Shown here piece by piece: positions 52,083-60,696 of a stretch of 64,000 bases of DNA (positions are counted from its first letter, which is position 1; every line of letters begins with the position of its first letter). The position numbers and the translations under genes were made by a program. The stretch spans positions 5,394,001 to 5,458,000 of the forward strand of contig NZ_CP060394.1 of the NCBI RefSeq assembly GCF_014274465.1. The letters are read 5' to 3'. The stretch comes from Alloacidobacterium dinghuense. Lineage in GTDB: Bacteria; Acidobacteriota; Terriglobia; Terriglobales; Acidobacteriaceae. The notes beneath the pieces were generated by a model that was not told the origin of the DNA, made no database searches, and worked only from the letters and a program-made list of their open reading frames with translations.

Positions 52083-53978
52083 TTACTGCTCGCGCTTCCA
52101 GTTGACAAGGTCGCCGAGCGTTGTCGTCGAGCTTGAAACCGGCTGCTTGTAAGACTCGACTTCCGCACGGCTGGCTTCTTCGCCGACAGCGCGGAGGCTG
52201 AGGCCGACTTTCTTCTCATCCTGATTCATCTTGATGATCTTGAATTCGTGCTCCTGCCCCGCTTCAAGCTTCACCGGAGTGCCGTGGTTGTCGGTTGCTT
52301 CGGAAACGTGGCACAGACCTTCAACGCCCTCAGCAATCTCAACGAACGAACCGAACTGCGCCGACCGCAGCACCTTGCCGTGAACCACATCGCCTACACG
52401 GTGCTGAGCGAAGAAGGTCTCCCAGACGTCGGGCTGCAGCTGCTTGATTCCGAGCGAGAGACGGCGATTTTCTGGCTCTACGCCAAGAACAACAGCCTTC
52501 ACCTTCTCGCCCTTCTTCAGAACTTCCGAAGGATGCTTGACGCGCTTGGTCCAGCTCAGGTTCGAGACGTGGACAAGGCCATCGATGCCGTCCTCGATCT
52601 CGATGAAAGCACCGAAGTCGGTCAGGTTGCGCACGCGGCCTTCGACATTGGTGCCTGCCGGATAGCGTTCGACCAAGTGCTCCCACGGATTCTCGAGCAA
52701 CTGCTTCATGCCGAGGGAGATGCGCCGGTCACCCGGGTTGACGGCGAGGATGACCGTCTCAACTTCGTCGCCCGGCTTGACCAGCTTCGACGGATGCTTC
52801 ATCCGCTTGGACCAGGTCATTTCCGAAACGTGGACGAGGCCTTCGATGCCCTGCTCCAGCTCAACGAATGCGCCGTAGTCGGTCACGCTGAGGACGCGGC
52901 CACGAACGCGGGCGCCAATCGGATAGCGCTCGACGGCATCGAGCCACGGATCAGGCGTCAGCTGCTTGAAGCCGAGCGACACGCGCTGCTTGTCTTTGTC
53001 GAATTTGAGGACCTTGACCTGGATCTCATCGGCGACGTTGACCAGGTCGCGCGGGTGCGTCAGACGGCCCCACGACATGTCGGTGATGTGCAGCAGGCCG
53101 TCGATGCCGCCGAGGTCGACAAATGCGCCGTAGTCGGTCAGGTTCTTGACGGTCCCGGTCAGGATGCTGCCCTCTTCGAGGTGCTCCAGCGTCTTCGAGC
53201 GCTTTGAGGTCTGCTCTTCTTCCAGAATCTCCTTGCGGGAGACGACCACGTTACCGCGCTTCTTATTCAGCTTGATGACGCGGATCTCGATCTGCTGGCC
53301 GATGTAGGCGTCGAGATTGCGAACCGGGCGAATCTCTAACTGCGAACCAGGCAGGAATGCCTTGATGCCGATATCGACCGTCAAGCCACCCTTCACGCGT
53401 CCGAGAACCGTACCCGTCAGGATGGTCTTCTCGTTGGCAGCCTTCTCGATCGTGTCCCATACGCGGTGCCGCTGGGCCTTTTCGTAGCTCAGCAGGTAGC
53501 CACCTTCGGCCTCTTCGCGCTCGATGACGACTTCAACTGCGTCGCCGGGGTGCAGTTTCGGCTGACCGGCGTGGTCAACCACCTGCTCGAGCGGAATCAG
53601 GCCTTCCGACTTTAAACCGACATCGACGACGACATGCTTGTCGGTCAGCTTGATCACGGTGCCGGACACGACATGGCTATCGTCAAACGCCTGGGCTGCT
53701 GCTTCAGCAGCCTGCTCGCGGTCGAAGGACTCGAGCACAGCGGCGAAATCTTCCATGCTGTTCAGGTCGGCTTCGTCCTCAATCGAACGGACGGGCTCCG
53801 ACGCGACAGCAACAGGATGTTCGGTTTCTAAAGCGGCTTCAGCGGAAGGGGCTTCCGGGTTGTGGGTGGTTTCGATGGACGGCTCTGCGTGCTCCGTCGC
53901 TGCTTCCAGCGTTGGGGTTTCAAGTTCGGTGTTCAGAGGATTGCTCTCGGTTTGTTCAGGATTTAGGACGTCTGCCAT
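52083..53978 (-). CDS. rpsA: Ribosomal protein bS1 with acidic N-terminal extension
   Basis: S1 binds mRNA and helps it dock on the 30S subunit. Six S1 (OB-fold) repeats run from about residue 105 to 600; each shows the pattern G-x-V-x10-F-V-x-L-G/E-x-G-L-x-H (for example TGTVKNLTDYGAFVDL, EGLVHVSEMTWSKR, EGRVRNLTDFGAFIEI). The first two are the diverged ribosome-binding repeats. The first ~100 residues (NPLNTELETPTLEAATEHAE and on) are acidic, Thr/Ala/Pro-rich and probably disordered; most S1 proteins lack this. 631 residues in all. A consensus promoter lies 290 bases upstream, leaving a long leader that may allow autoregulation. Confidence 0.97.
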   Translation of the reverse strand: MADVLNPEQTESNPLNTELETPTLEAATEHAEPSIETTHNPEAPSAEAALETEHPVAVASEPVRSIEDEADLNSMEDFAAVLESFDREQAAEAAAQAFDDSHVVSGTVIKLTDKHVVVDVGLKSEGLIPLEQVVDHAGQPKLHPGDAVEVVIEREEAEGGYLLSYEKAQRHRVWDTIEKAANEKTILTGTVLGRVKGGLTVDIGIKAFLPGSQLEIRPVRNLDAYIGQQIEIRVIKLNKKRGNVVVSRKEILEEEQTSKRSKTLEHLEEGSILTGTVKNLTDYGAFVDLGGIDGLLHITDMSWGRLTHPRDLVNVADEIQVKVLKFDKDKQRVSLGFKQLTPDPWLDAVERYPIGARVRGRVLSVTDYGAFVELEQGIEGLVHVSEMTWSKRMKHPSKLVKPGDEVETVILAVNPGDRRISLGMKQLLENPWEHLVERYPAGTNVEGRVRNLTDFGAFIEIEDGIDGLVHVSNLSWTKRVKHPSEVLKKGEKVKAVVLGVEPENRRLSLGIKQLQPDVWETFFAQHRVGDVVHGKVLRSAQFGSFVEIAEGVEGLCHVSEATDNHGTPVKLEAGQEHEFKIIKMNQDEKKVGLSLRAVGEEASRAEVESYKQPVSSSTTTLGDLVNWKREQ

Positions 53979-54264
53979 AACAGCTAGCTCAGTAGGGACT
54001 CACGGTCGGCGGCTCCGAAGTTCCGCCCTGCAAGCATCGCGCCGCAGATTTCTTCGCTCGTAGCTTTAGATTCAGCAAGGTCTGCGAAGATTCGGGAATC
54101 GTCGCACCGTGATGATTGGCGCAGGTCGGAAGATCTCAAGAGGAGACGCTGAAGTGATCGAACGACTCAGTCTCCGATTTGGGAACATCCGCCAGGCAGG
54201 AACATGCAGGAGCGGCGATTACGGGCCTACGCATGAATCCCGCGCACATAAACCCGTTAGAACC

Positions 54265-54293
54265 AGCATAGAACTGTGGGCTATGAGTGTCAA
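54265..54293 (-). promoter_or_regulatory. Consensus sigma-70 promoter for rpsA
   Basis: On the - strand TTGACA (54293-54288) is followed after exactly 17 bases by TATGCT (54270-54265). The -35 is perfect and the -10 matches four of six. Start would be near 54258, giving about 280 bases of leader before the rpsA ATG at 53978. The 53979-54264 stretch holds no credible gene; an AAGAGGAGA on the opposite strand has no following frame of note. Confidence 0.8.
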
Positions 54294-54368
54294 TTCATTC
54301 CCCTTAGATTCACAGAGTTGCAATGCGCCTGTAACGATTCTTGCCGAAGACAGAGGCTGGCTGGTGAG

Positions 54369-54392
54369 TATTGCACTGGTATTAGTGCAATA
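54369..54392. promoter_or_regulatory. Palindrome upstream of the esterase gene
   Basis: TATTGCACT (54369-54377) and AGTGCAATA (54384-54392), nine perfect pairs with a six-base spacer. Lies 60 bases before the esterase start. The AT-rich symmetric form suits a repressor or activator operator rather than an RNA terminator. No regulator gene is adjacent. Confidence 0.5.
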
Positions 54393-54451
54393 CGGCTGAT
54401 CTATCGAGCAAAACGGAAAGTTTCCGCCTGAAAGACTCGCATCGCTTTAGA

Positions 54452-55801
54452 ATGCGCGCTATGTGGAAAAGCGCACTCCTACCGTTCTGTCTGGTCGTCT
54501 CTGTATTTGCTGCGGACAAACTCTCAGCGCCGCAACTGATTGATTTGGCCAAGTCTGATAGCCCACAGCTGCGCGGTGCAATACAGGCCAGCTTCGAGGC
54601 GAAGAATCTGCAGGATGGAACGGCATGGGCCGGGCATGGCCCGGACTTCTTTTTCGCAGTGCAGGCTTCTTCGGAACCGTCTCTCGTAATCGACGCTGAC
54701 TCCAGCAGTCCGATGAAACATCTTGCCGGTTCAGATCTCTGGTATGCGACGGCGCACGTCGAGCCGGTGGCAAGACTACACTCCTTCCACTACATCGTGA
54801 ACGGGGCGCCATTTGGCGGAAGACTCGATCTGCCTGCATTTGGACCATTGTCTTATGTGCAACCAGGTGTGCCGTCGGGAACGCTTTCGCCGAAGATTGT
54901 GCATACCAGCAAGATTTACGACGGCATGAAGAGCGAGTACTGGATTTACGTGCCCACCCAGTACGATCCCAAGACGCCAGCCGCGCTCATGGTTTTTCAG
55001 GATGGCGGTGGATACACAGACCGCGACGGCAACAATCCCACGCTCAACGTGATTGACAACCTGATCGCGCAGAAAAAGATTCCGGTAATGATTTGTGTCT
55101 TCATCAATCCCGGAGACATTACCGACTCACCGGGGACGCCGACCTACAACTTCGTCAAAGGCTACTCCGACAAGTGGCACCGTACCCTCAAGGACTCGAT
55201 GCGCAGCACGCTCTACGACACGGTGAGTGATCGCTACGCACACTTCCTGCGCGACGAAGTGCTTGCCGAAGTCGAGGCTAAATACAACATCCGCAAAGAT
55301 GCGTACAGCCACGCCATGACCGGGCTTTCGTCGGGCGGGATCTGCTCGTTCAATGCCGCATGGCAAATGCCGGACGAGTTCAGCCGCGTCATCAGCTGGA
55401 TCGGCAGCTTCACCAGCATCCAGTGGAAGGAGCGGCCAGATATTCCGGACGGCGGGCAGGACTATCCCGAAAAAGTTCTGCGGGAGCCGAAGCGCAACAT
55501 CCGCGTCTGGCTGCAGGATGGCGCCGAGGACATGGAAAACGATCGCTATGGAAGCTGGCCTCTGGCGAATATACGCATGGCGAACGCTCTCAAGCTGAAG
55601 GACTATGACTTCCACTTCAGCTTCGGCAAGGGCACTCACAACTCCGGCCAAGGTGCGGCGGAATTTCCCGAAGAAATGATCTGGCTCTGGCGGGACTACG
55701 ACCCTGCGCAAACCTCCCAGACCTACGAAATGGAACAGTCCGAGAAATCCAAACCATTGTTCAGAGTATCGATTGCGAATCGTGAGGCTGATGCGAAATA
55801 G
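54452..55801 (+). CDS. Exported esterase of the enterochelin-esterase/EstD group
   Basis: A 449-residue alpha/beta hydrolase. A signal peptide (SALLPFCLVVSVFAAD, about 1-21) is followed by an N-terminal immunoglobulin-like domain (about 45-140) and the PF00756-type esterase domain with the nucleophile S293 in MTGLSSGGICSF. The acid is probably in VWLQDGAEDMEND and the histidine in KGTHNSGQGAAEF. The two-domain form resembles enterochelin esterases, but no siderophore genes are nearby, so the ester substrate (for example a plant cell-wall ester) is unknown. M1 or M4 (54461) could be the start. It converges on recQ. Confidence 0.88.
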   Translation: MRAMWKSALLPFCLVVSVFAADKLSAPQLIDLAKSDSPQLRGAIQASFEAKNLQDGTAWAGHGPDFFFAVQASSEPSLVIDADSSSPMKHLAGSDLWYATAHVEPVARLHSFHYIVNGAPFGGRLDLPAFGPLSYVQPGVPSGTLSPKIVHTSKIYDGMKSEYWIYVPTQYDPKTPAALMVFQDGGGYTDRDGNNPTLNVIDNLIAQKKIPVMICVFINPGDITDSPGTPTYNFVKGYSDKWHRTLKDSMRSTLYDTVSDRYAHFLRDEVLAEVEAKYNIRKDAYSHAMTGLSSGGICSFNAAWQMPDEFSRVISWIGSFTSIQWKERPDIPDGGQDYPEKVLREPKRNIRVWLQDGAEDMENDRYGSWPLANIRMANALKLKDYDFHFSFGKGTHNSGQGAAEFPEEMIWLWRDYDPAQTSQTYEMEQSEKSKPLFRVSIANREADAK

Positions 55802-55808
55802 GAGCTGA

Positions 55809-57824
55809 CTACTCGGCGCAGATGGCGCAGACAGCGGCGCCGAACTTCGCCACTTTCGCCGGACCAATGCCGTCGACTGTAAGCAAGTCTTCCTCTGTGC
55901 GGGGGCGCTCTGCTGCAATTGCGCGCAGCGTCCGGTCGGAAAAAACAAAGAACGCCGGCTGCCCCAACTTGCCGGACTCCTCGCGCCGCCAAGCGCGCAG
56001 TTTTTCTTCCAACATGGCAGCCTCGGCGGAGAGCGGGACCTCGGGCTTTGGCTCCCTACGCTTGCGTTCGCGTTTGGATGTTACCGCAACAGTGCTATCG
56101 CTACTGTCGCGCATCAGGATGTTGACGACATCTTCCTTATCCAGTTCTTCGCCTTCGCGCGTCAGGCTGGCTTTGCGGTAGGGGATGCTGCGGCCATCCT
56201 TTTCAAAGCTGGTATCTTCGATTGTTAGAAAACCCGCGCCATTCATCGCTCCGAGCAGATCCTCAAAGTGGTCACGGCTGACGCGGTTATTTGCGCACAG
56301 ATCCTGATGCAGTTTGCCGGTCGATTTCGATCCGCCAGAACGCAATGCGCGTACAACCGCGAACACTAATGAGTTTTCGTTTTCATCCAATGGCCGGAAG
56401 CGCTGAGCGATGGCCCGCTCCGGCGAGCAGACGTCGCATTGCCCGCAAGCGTGGCGACCATCGTCTTCGTCCCCGAAATGACGCACCAGTTGCGCCATGC
56501 GGCACTGGTGCGATTCGGCGTAGCGCATCACGCGGTCGAGCTGTGCCTTGCGCTGATTTGACTGCGAAAGATAGGGCTGCCGCCACCCCGTGTCTCCTCG
56601 AACAACGTTGCCGTCGAAGTCGATGCGGGCGCCACCATGGGTCATCAGTTTGTCGAGTGCCGTAGCAAATATTTCGCCATCGAGCTTTGACTTCAACAGC
56701 TCAGCCAGCTCCTCTCTATGGCGCGGTCTTCCATCGAGCTTGCGAAAGATCAGGTCCAACTCGTCGACAGGAGGGTAGTCGCGTTCATAGAAGAAATCAT
56801 GCGTCCGGCGATCGGCATACGAGTGCATCAGGATGGTGCGACTTTGTTTGCCATCGCGGCCAGCGCGGCCGATCTCCTGATAGTAGGCTTCTAAGCTCGC
56901 AGGAAGCGCCGTATGAATGACCGTCCGCACATCCGGTTTGTCGATACCCATGCCGAAGGCAATCGTCGCGACCACAGCTTCGAGACGACCAGCAAGAAAT
57001 TCACGCTGCACGCGCTCGCGGTGATCGGGCTCCAGTCCGGCGTGATACGCCGCTGTCGAAAAGCTCTCCGATAGTTCTTGCGCCAGCGTGTCGGCGTCTT
57101 TGCGTGTGGGCGCGTAGACGATTGCCGGACGTCTCTCTTTCGGGGTCAGCAGGCTAAGAGCGAGTTGCGAACGCTTCGGCTTCGAGATCTCGACGACTTC
57201 AACTGCCAGATTGCTGCGTCGGAAGCCGTGAATAAAACGAGCCGGTTCTTGCAGCTGAAGCTGTGCAACGACATCATTCTGGACGACGGGTGTGGCGGTC
57301 GCTGTGAGCGCAATGATCGGAGCGGGTCGCAATGCCGGCAAATAGCTGCCAAGCAGGCGATAATCGGGGCGGAAATCATGCCCCCACTGTGAGATGCAAT
57401 GCGCCTCGTCGATAGCGATGAGGGCGGGTTTGCGCTTGGCGAGCATCTCGGGAAAGCCTGGCACGCGCAGCCGTTCCGGCGCAATGAAAAGAAAATCGAG
57501 CGCACCGCTCAAGTATTCGCGACAAACCTGCCGTGATCTTTCCCGATCGAGGCCGGAGTGGATTCTTGCTGCGTTCAACCCTAACTGGCTGAGCTTCGTC
57601 GCCTGATCGTCCATTAACGCAATCAATGGGCTGATCACCAGTGCCGTTCCGCCCCGAGCGATCGCAGGCAATTGGTAGCAGAGCGATTTGCCCGCTCCGG
57701 TTGGCATTACCAGGAGAACATCGTGTCCGTCGACAGTGGCACGGCATACCGCTTCCTGATTTGCGCGAAACGAGGAAAACCCAAAAGTACGCGCAAGAAT
57801 GTCAGTAAGCTTTGCCGAGGACAT
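55809..57824 (-). CDS. recQ: RecQ-type DNA helicase
   Basis: 3'-5' superfamily 2 helicase in recombination repair. Walker A is PTGAGKS (41-47), DEAH is at 139-142 (AIDEAHCISQWGHDFRPDY), and motifs V/VI are VVATIAFGMGIDKPDVR and YYQEIGRAGRDG. The RQC zinc site uses the cysteines of SHQCRMAQL and ACGQCDVC. A basic linker (SKRERKRREPKPE) leads to a C-terminal HRDC domain (about 595-671) ending TVDGIGPAKVAKFGAAV. All RecQ parts are present. ATG 57824 is preferred, ATG 57842 possible. Divergent from the HIT gene, with starts only about 40 bases apart. Confidence 0.96.
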   Translation of the reverse strand: MSSAKLTDILARTFGFSSFRANQEAVCRATVDGHDVLLVMPTGAGKSLCYQLPAIARGGTALVISPLIALMDDQATKLSQLGLNAARIHSGLDRERSRQVCREYLSGALDFLFIAPERLRVPGFPEMLAKRKPALIAIDEAHCISQWGHDFRPDYRLLGSYLPALRPAPIIALTATATPVVQNDVVAQLQLQEPARFIHGFRRSNLAVEVVEISKPKRSQLALSLLTPKERRPAIVYAPTRKDADTLAQELSESFSTAAYHAGLEPDHRERVQREFLAGRLEAVVATIAFGMGIDKPDVRTVIHTALPASLEAYYQEIGRAGRDGKQSRTILMHSYADRRTHDFFYERDYPPVDELDLIFRKLDGRPRHREELAELLKSKLDGEIFATALDKLMTHGGARIDFDGNVVRGDTGWRQPYLSQSNQRKAQLDRVMRYAESHQCRMAQLVRHFGDEDDGRHACGQCDVCSPERAIAQRFRPLDENENSLVFAVVRALRSGGSKSTGKLHQDLCANNRVSRDHFEDLLGAMNGAGFLTIEDTSFEKDGRSIPYRKASLTREGEELDKEDVVNILMRDSSDSTVAVTSKRERKRREPKPEVPLSAEAAMLEEKLRAWRREESGKLGQPAFFVFSDRTLRAIAAERPRTEEDLLTVDGIGPAKVAKFGAAVCAICAE

Positions 57825-57863
57825 GAATCCAGTATGCGGCATCAGTCGCTATACTCAATGCCT

Positions 57864-58433
57864 ATGGACCATCTGTGGACACCCTGGCGTTACACCTATG
57901 TTACGACTGCCGATCATGCCAAGCGCCAGGGCGTGCCCGAGGAGTTATCTACGTGGCCCGGAGACACAGGCTGCGTTTTCTGCAATCTAGTAGCTGCGGT
58001 CGAATACGCCGAAATCCATGGTATGCCGTCTGAGAAGGCCGAGAAAGCTGCGCTCATTGTGCACCGCGGCGACAACACCTACGTGGTCCTTAACCGGTTT
58101 CCTTACACCTCGGGCCACGTGATGGTGCTGCCATATGAGCATGAGGCGTCGCTTGCGGCTCTGCCGGCCAGCATTGCGCATGAGGTGATGGATACTGCGC
58201 AAGGCCTCGAAACCGTTCTCAGCAACACTTACCATCCGGACGGGATCAATATGGGGCTGAACCTGGGCAAATCGGCGGGAGCCGGAGTCGCGGGGCACCT
58301 GCACTTGCATGTGCTGCCGCGCTGGACCGGCGATACGAACTTCATGACTGTCATTGGCGAAACGCGAGTTCTTCCCGAAGACCTTGAAACCACATGGCAT
58401 CGTGTTCGGGAGAATTTCCTGAAAAACATCTAA
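57864..58433 (+). CDS. HIT-family nucleotide hydrolase/phosphorylase
   Basis: About 189 residues of the histidine-triad family, branch of Ap4A phosphorylase-like proteins. The triad HLHLHV places catalytic H147 among H145, H147 and H149. An N-terminal CxxC (C37, C40: GCVFCNL) suggests a zinc site with later histidines. The opening MDHLWTPWRYTYV is typical of this branch. It should cleave or transfer on nucleoside phosphates such as diadenosine polyphosphates or adenylylated compounds. ATG 57864 is used; ATG 57858 would add two residues. The longer open frame upstream is antisense to recQ and not coding. Confidence 0.93.
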   Translation: MDHLWTPWRYTYVTTADHAKRQGVPEELSTWPGDTGCVFCNLVAAVEYAEIHGMPSEKAEKAALIVHRGDNTYVVLNRFPYTSGHVMVLPYEHEASLAALPASIAHEVMDTAQGLETVLSNTYHPDGINMGLNLGKSAGAGVAGHLHLHVLPRWTGDTNFMTVIGETRVLPEDLETTWHRVRENFLKNI

Positions 58434-58516
58434 CGCCGGCAGTCTTTCCAGCCCTGTTGATCGCGCATCCAACTGAGACAGGTCGAAAGAATCCCCGGAA
58501 TTCACGGAGGTGCGGC

Positions 58517-58780
58517 ATGCCACGAAGCGCTGCTACGAAAAAGCATTCAACTCAGAGAGTAGAGGAAGACGCGTCAGCCAAGCGATCCTCTCCAACCAGC
58601 GTTCAACCCGAGCACACACCCGTACAGCCCCAAGAAGCGCGTTTGACAGGAGCAGGGGAGAAGGAAAAGCAGCGCTTGTTGAAGGAGAGCGTTGAAAAGG
58701 GGAGCGCAGAACGCCATCCAGATCTGCCCGCCGGATTGCATTCGACCGGATCGTTTACTGGCGAGAACGAAAAGAAGTAG
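58517..58780 (+). CDS. Small hydrophilic, probably disordered protein
   Basis: An 87-residue protein opening MPRSAATKKHSTQRVEEDAS, with mostly charged and polar residues and Pro/Gln-rich segments (PEHTPVQPQEARLTG), a short charged helix (GEKEKQRLLKESVEKGSAE) and the end GSFTGENEKK. No hydrophobic core, so it is likely disordered. The coding call rests on a very good ribosome site (GGAGG at 58506-58510, six bases before ATG 58517) and its place 83 bases after the HIT gene. Function unknown; stress-type small proteins often look like this. Confidence 0.6.
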   Translation: MPRSAATKKHSTQRVEEDASAKRSSPTSVQPEHTPVQPQEARLTGAGEKEKQRLLKESVEKGSAERHPDLPAGLHSTGSFTGENEKK

Positions 58781-58787
58781 GGAGGGT

Positions 58788-60254
58788 TTATTCCGCATCG
58801 TCGATGCCGTTGTCTTCTGGCTCGTCAAAAAGCGGGGCTGTTAGCTCCTCAGGCGTAACAAGGGCTGCTTCCACCAGGGTCGTCGGGATGCTTTTCGCCG
58901 GCCTAATACCTAAATCGCGAAGCTTTTCTGCGCGCCAGATTACACTTCCCCGGCCAGTGTGGAGCTTCTTAAACGCTTCCTCGTAGCTTTCCCGAGCAGC
59001 GTCAAGCTTCTTGCCGACGTTGCTCAAATCCGCGATGAAGGCAACGAGTTTTTCGTAGAGTTCCCCACCGCGACGTACAATTTCTTGTACATTGCGTGTT
59101 TGCTGCTCCTGTCTCCAGAGATGAGCTACTGTACGGAGGACGAAAAGCAAAGTCGTCCGGCTGACAAGCAAAACATTCTTATCCCAGCCTTCTTGCCATA
59201 ACTTGCCTTCACTTGCCATGGCAAGCATAAAAGCGGGTTCAATGGGCACAAACATGATGACGAAATCGATAGAGTTGAGCCCATAGAGTGTCTGGTATTC
59301 CCTCTGAGACAGCTCTTTGATATGCGATCGCATTGAGGCCAAATGCCGCTTTAGTGCCGACTCGCGTGCGGCCTCCTCTTCACTTCTGCAATAGTCGTCG
59401 TAGTCATTTAGAGAGACCTTCGAGTCGATAATGAGATGACGTCCTTCGGGCAGATGTAGAATCACGTCCACACGAGCGCGAGTCTGGTTCTCCCGCGTGA
59501 AGCTCTCCTGAACGCGATATTCCTGCCCTTTGTGCAGGCCCGCGGCCTCCAGTAGTTGCTCCAGAAGAAGTTCTCCCCAGTCGCCTTGAGTCTTTGAAGA
59601 TCCTTTGAGTGCTTGAACTAGGTTGTTTGCTTCCTGCGAGAGCCGTTCATTGAGTGTGGTCAAGTTATTGATCTGCTCTCTTAATTCTGTGCGGCCTTTA
59701 ATGCCGTCCTTTTCGAGAGAGGCCACTTTTTCTTGAAATTCGCCAAACTTCTCTTTGAGTGGGTTCAACAAATTCCCGATATTTTCCTGATTTTGTTCTG
59801 TAAACCGCTTTGACTTCTCGTCCAGAATGTCGCTTGCCAAAGCCTTGAATTGATTTGACAGCTCTTTCCGCGCGGAAGTCATAAACTCAAGTTTTTCGTT
59901 AGCGGTGGTTTGCACTCCCCCGAGTTCCGTCGAGAGTCGCACCACCTGTTCCCGCAGGTTGGCAATTTGCTCATTGGCGCTTCGCCGCTCTGTCTCGAAT
60001 TGTTGAACCGATTTTCGCAACTCGGCAAGCTGAGTGATTTCCGCATCCAGCCGGGCTTTCGCCTCCCGTAACTCCCCAGTCTCCTTGAGGGCCTGCGTTA
60101 GCGAAGTATCGCGTTGAGCCAGCTGCGTCGCCAGATTTTCGCTACTCCGCTTCTCCGCAGAAATTTCGGCTCGAACGCTCTGATTGCGAATCCAATAGCC
60201 GACGGCCACCCCCACAAAAAGGGTGACTACAGTAAAAATTACAGCAAGAAGCAT
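58788..60254 (-). CDS. rmuC: RmuC-family DNA recombination protein
   Basis: About 488 residues. An N-terminal span (about 1-20, MLLAVIFTVVTLFVGVAVGY) anchors it, followed by a long coiled coil (about 25-190) and the RmuC nuclease-like domain (about 195-430): QGDWGELLLEQLLEAAGLHKGQEY, RPDV-type core seen as RARVDVILHLPEGRHLIIDSKVSLNDY, and FVIMFVPIEPAFMLA. RmuC lowers inversion frequency at short inverted repeats in E. coli, and the family is thought to act on DNA ends. ATG 60254 is chosen as the start of the anchor; a longer frame to 60290 is possible. Confidence 0.95.
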   Translation of the reverse strand: MLLAVIFTVVTLFVGVAVGYWIRNQSVRAEISAEKRSSENLATQLAQRDTSLTQALKETGELREAKARLDAEITQLAELRKSVQQFETERRSANEQIANLREQVVRLSTELGGVQTTANEKLEFMTSARKELSNQFKALASDILDEKSKRFTEQNQENIGNLLNPLKEKFGEFQEKVASLEKDGIKGRTELREQINNLTTLNERLSQEANNLVQALKGSSKTQGDWGELLLEQLLEAAGLHKGQEYRVQESFTRENQTRARVDVILHLPEGRHLIIDSKVSLNDYDDYCRSEEEAARESALKRHLASMRSHIKELSQREYQTLYGLNSIDFVIMFVPIEPAFMLAMASEGKLWQEGWDKNVLLVSRTTLLFVLRTVAHLWRQEQQTRNVQEIVRRGGELYEKLVAFIADLSNVGKKLDAARESYEEAFKKLHTGRGSVIWRAEKLRDLGIRPAKSIPTTLVEAALVTPEELTAPLFDEPEDNGIDDAE

Positions 60255-60448
60255 AACGAATATACTGCCACCGAAACACAAACAAAGCACAGACCTTGGC
60301 TATTTCCCACTGGCCTCGCGCTTTACACGATCTTAGGGCCTCAGTAGACTTGAAATTTCGGAGTGTGCTTGTGGTGTGTCTAAGCAAGGTCCAACCAATC
60401 CGAAAGGATTTACGAATTTTGTGCCGTATCGATGGATAGGAGAAACGC

Positions 60449-60694
60449 ATGGCAGCAGTGGAAGATAAAGTAAAGCAGATCATCGTCGAACAGCTTCAGG
60501 TCGACGAAGCCGAAGTGACGCCCAGCGCATCTTTTCAGGAAGATCTTGGCGCCGATTCGCTCGACGTAGTCGAGCTTGTAATGCAATTCGAAGAAGCCTT
60601 CGATCTTGAGATTCCCGACGAAGATGCCGAAAAGATCAAGACGGTGAAGGACGCCATCGACTATATCGAGAAGAACGCGAAAGGCGGCAAGTAG
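60449..60694 (+). CDS. acpP: Acyl carrier protein
   Basis: An 81-residue ACP that carries growing fatty acids. The phosphopantetheine serine is S37 in [12 protein letters not shown]. Helices II and III ([27 protein letters not shown]) are standard, and the protein is strongly acidic. ATG 60449 follows ATAGGAGAAACGC. fabF begins two bases after the stop, so the two are coupled, a widespread operon. No clear promoter was found in the 150 bases upstream. Confidence 0.98.
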   Translation: MAAVEDKVKQIIVEQLQVDEAEVTPSASFQEDLGADSLDVVELVMQFEEAFDLEIPDEDAEKIKTVKDAIDYIEKNAKGGK

Positions 60695-60696
60695 TC

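Noticed and set aside
54109-54399. 96-codon + strand frame upstream of the esterase
   Set aside because: It crosses the rpsA promoter and the palindrome and shows no protein-like pattern.
57672-57857. N-terminal extension of the HIT protein
   Set aside because: Antisense to the conserved N-terminus of recQ and without HIT-family similarity.
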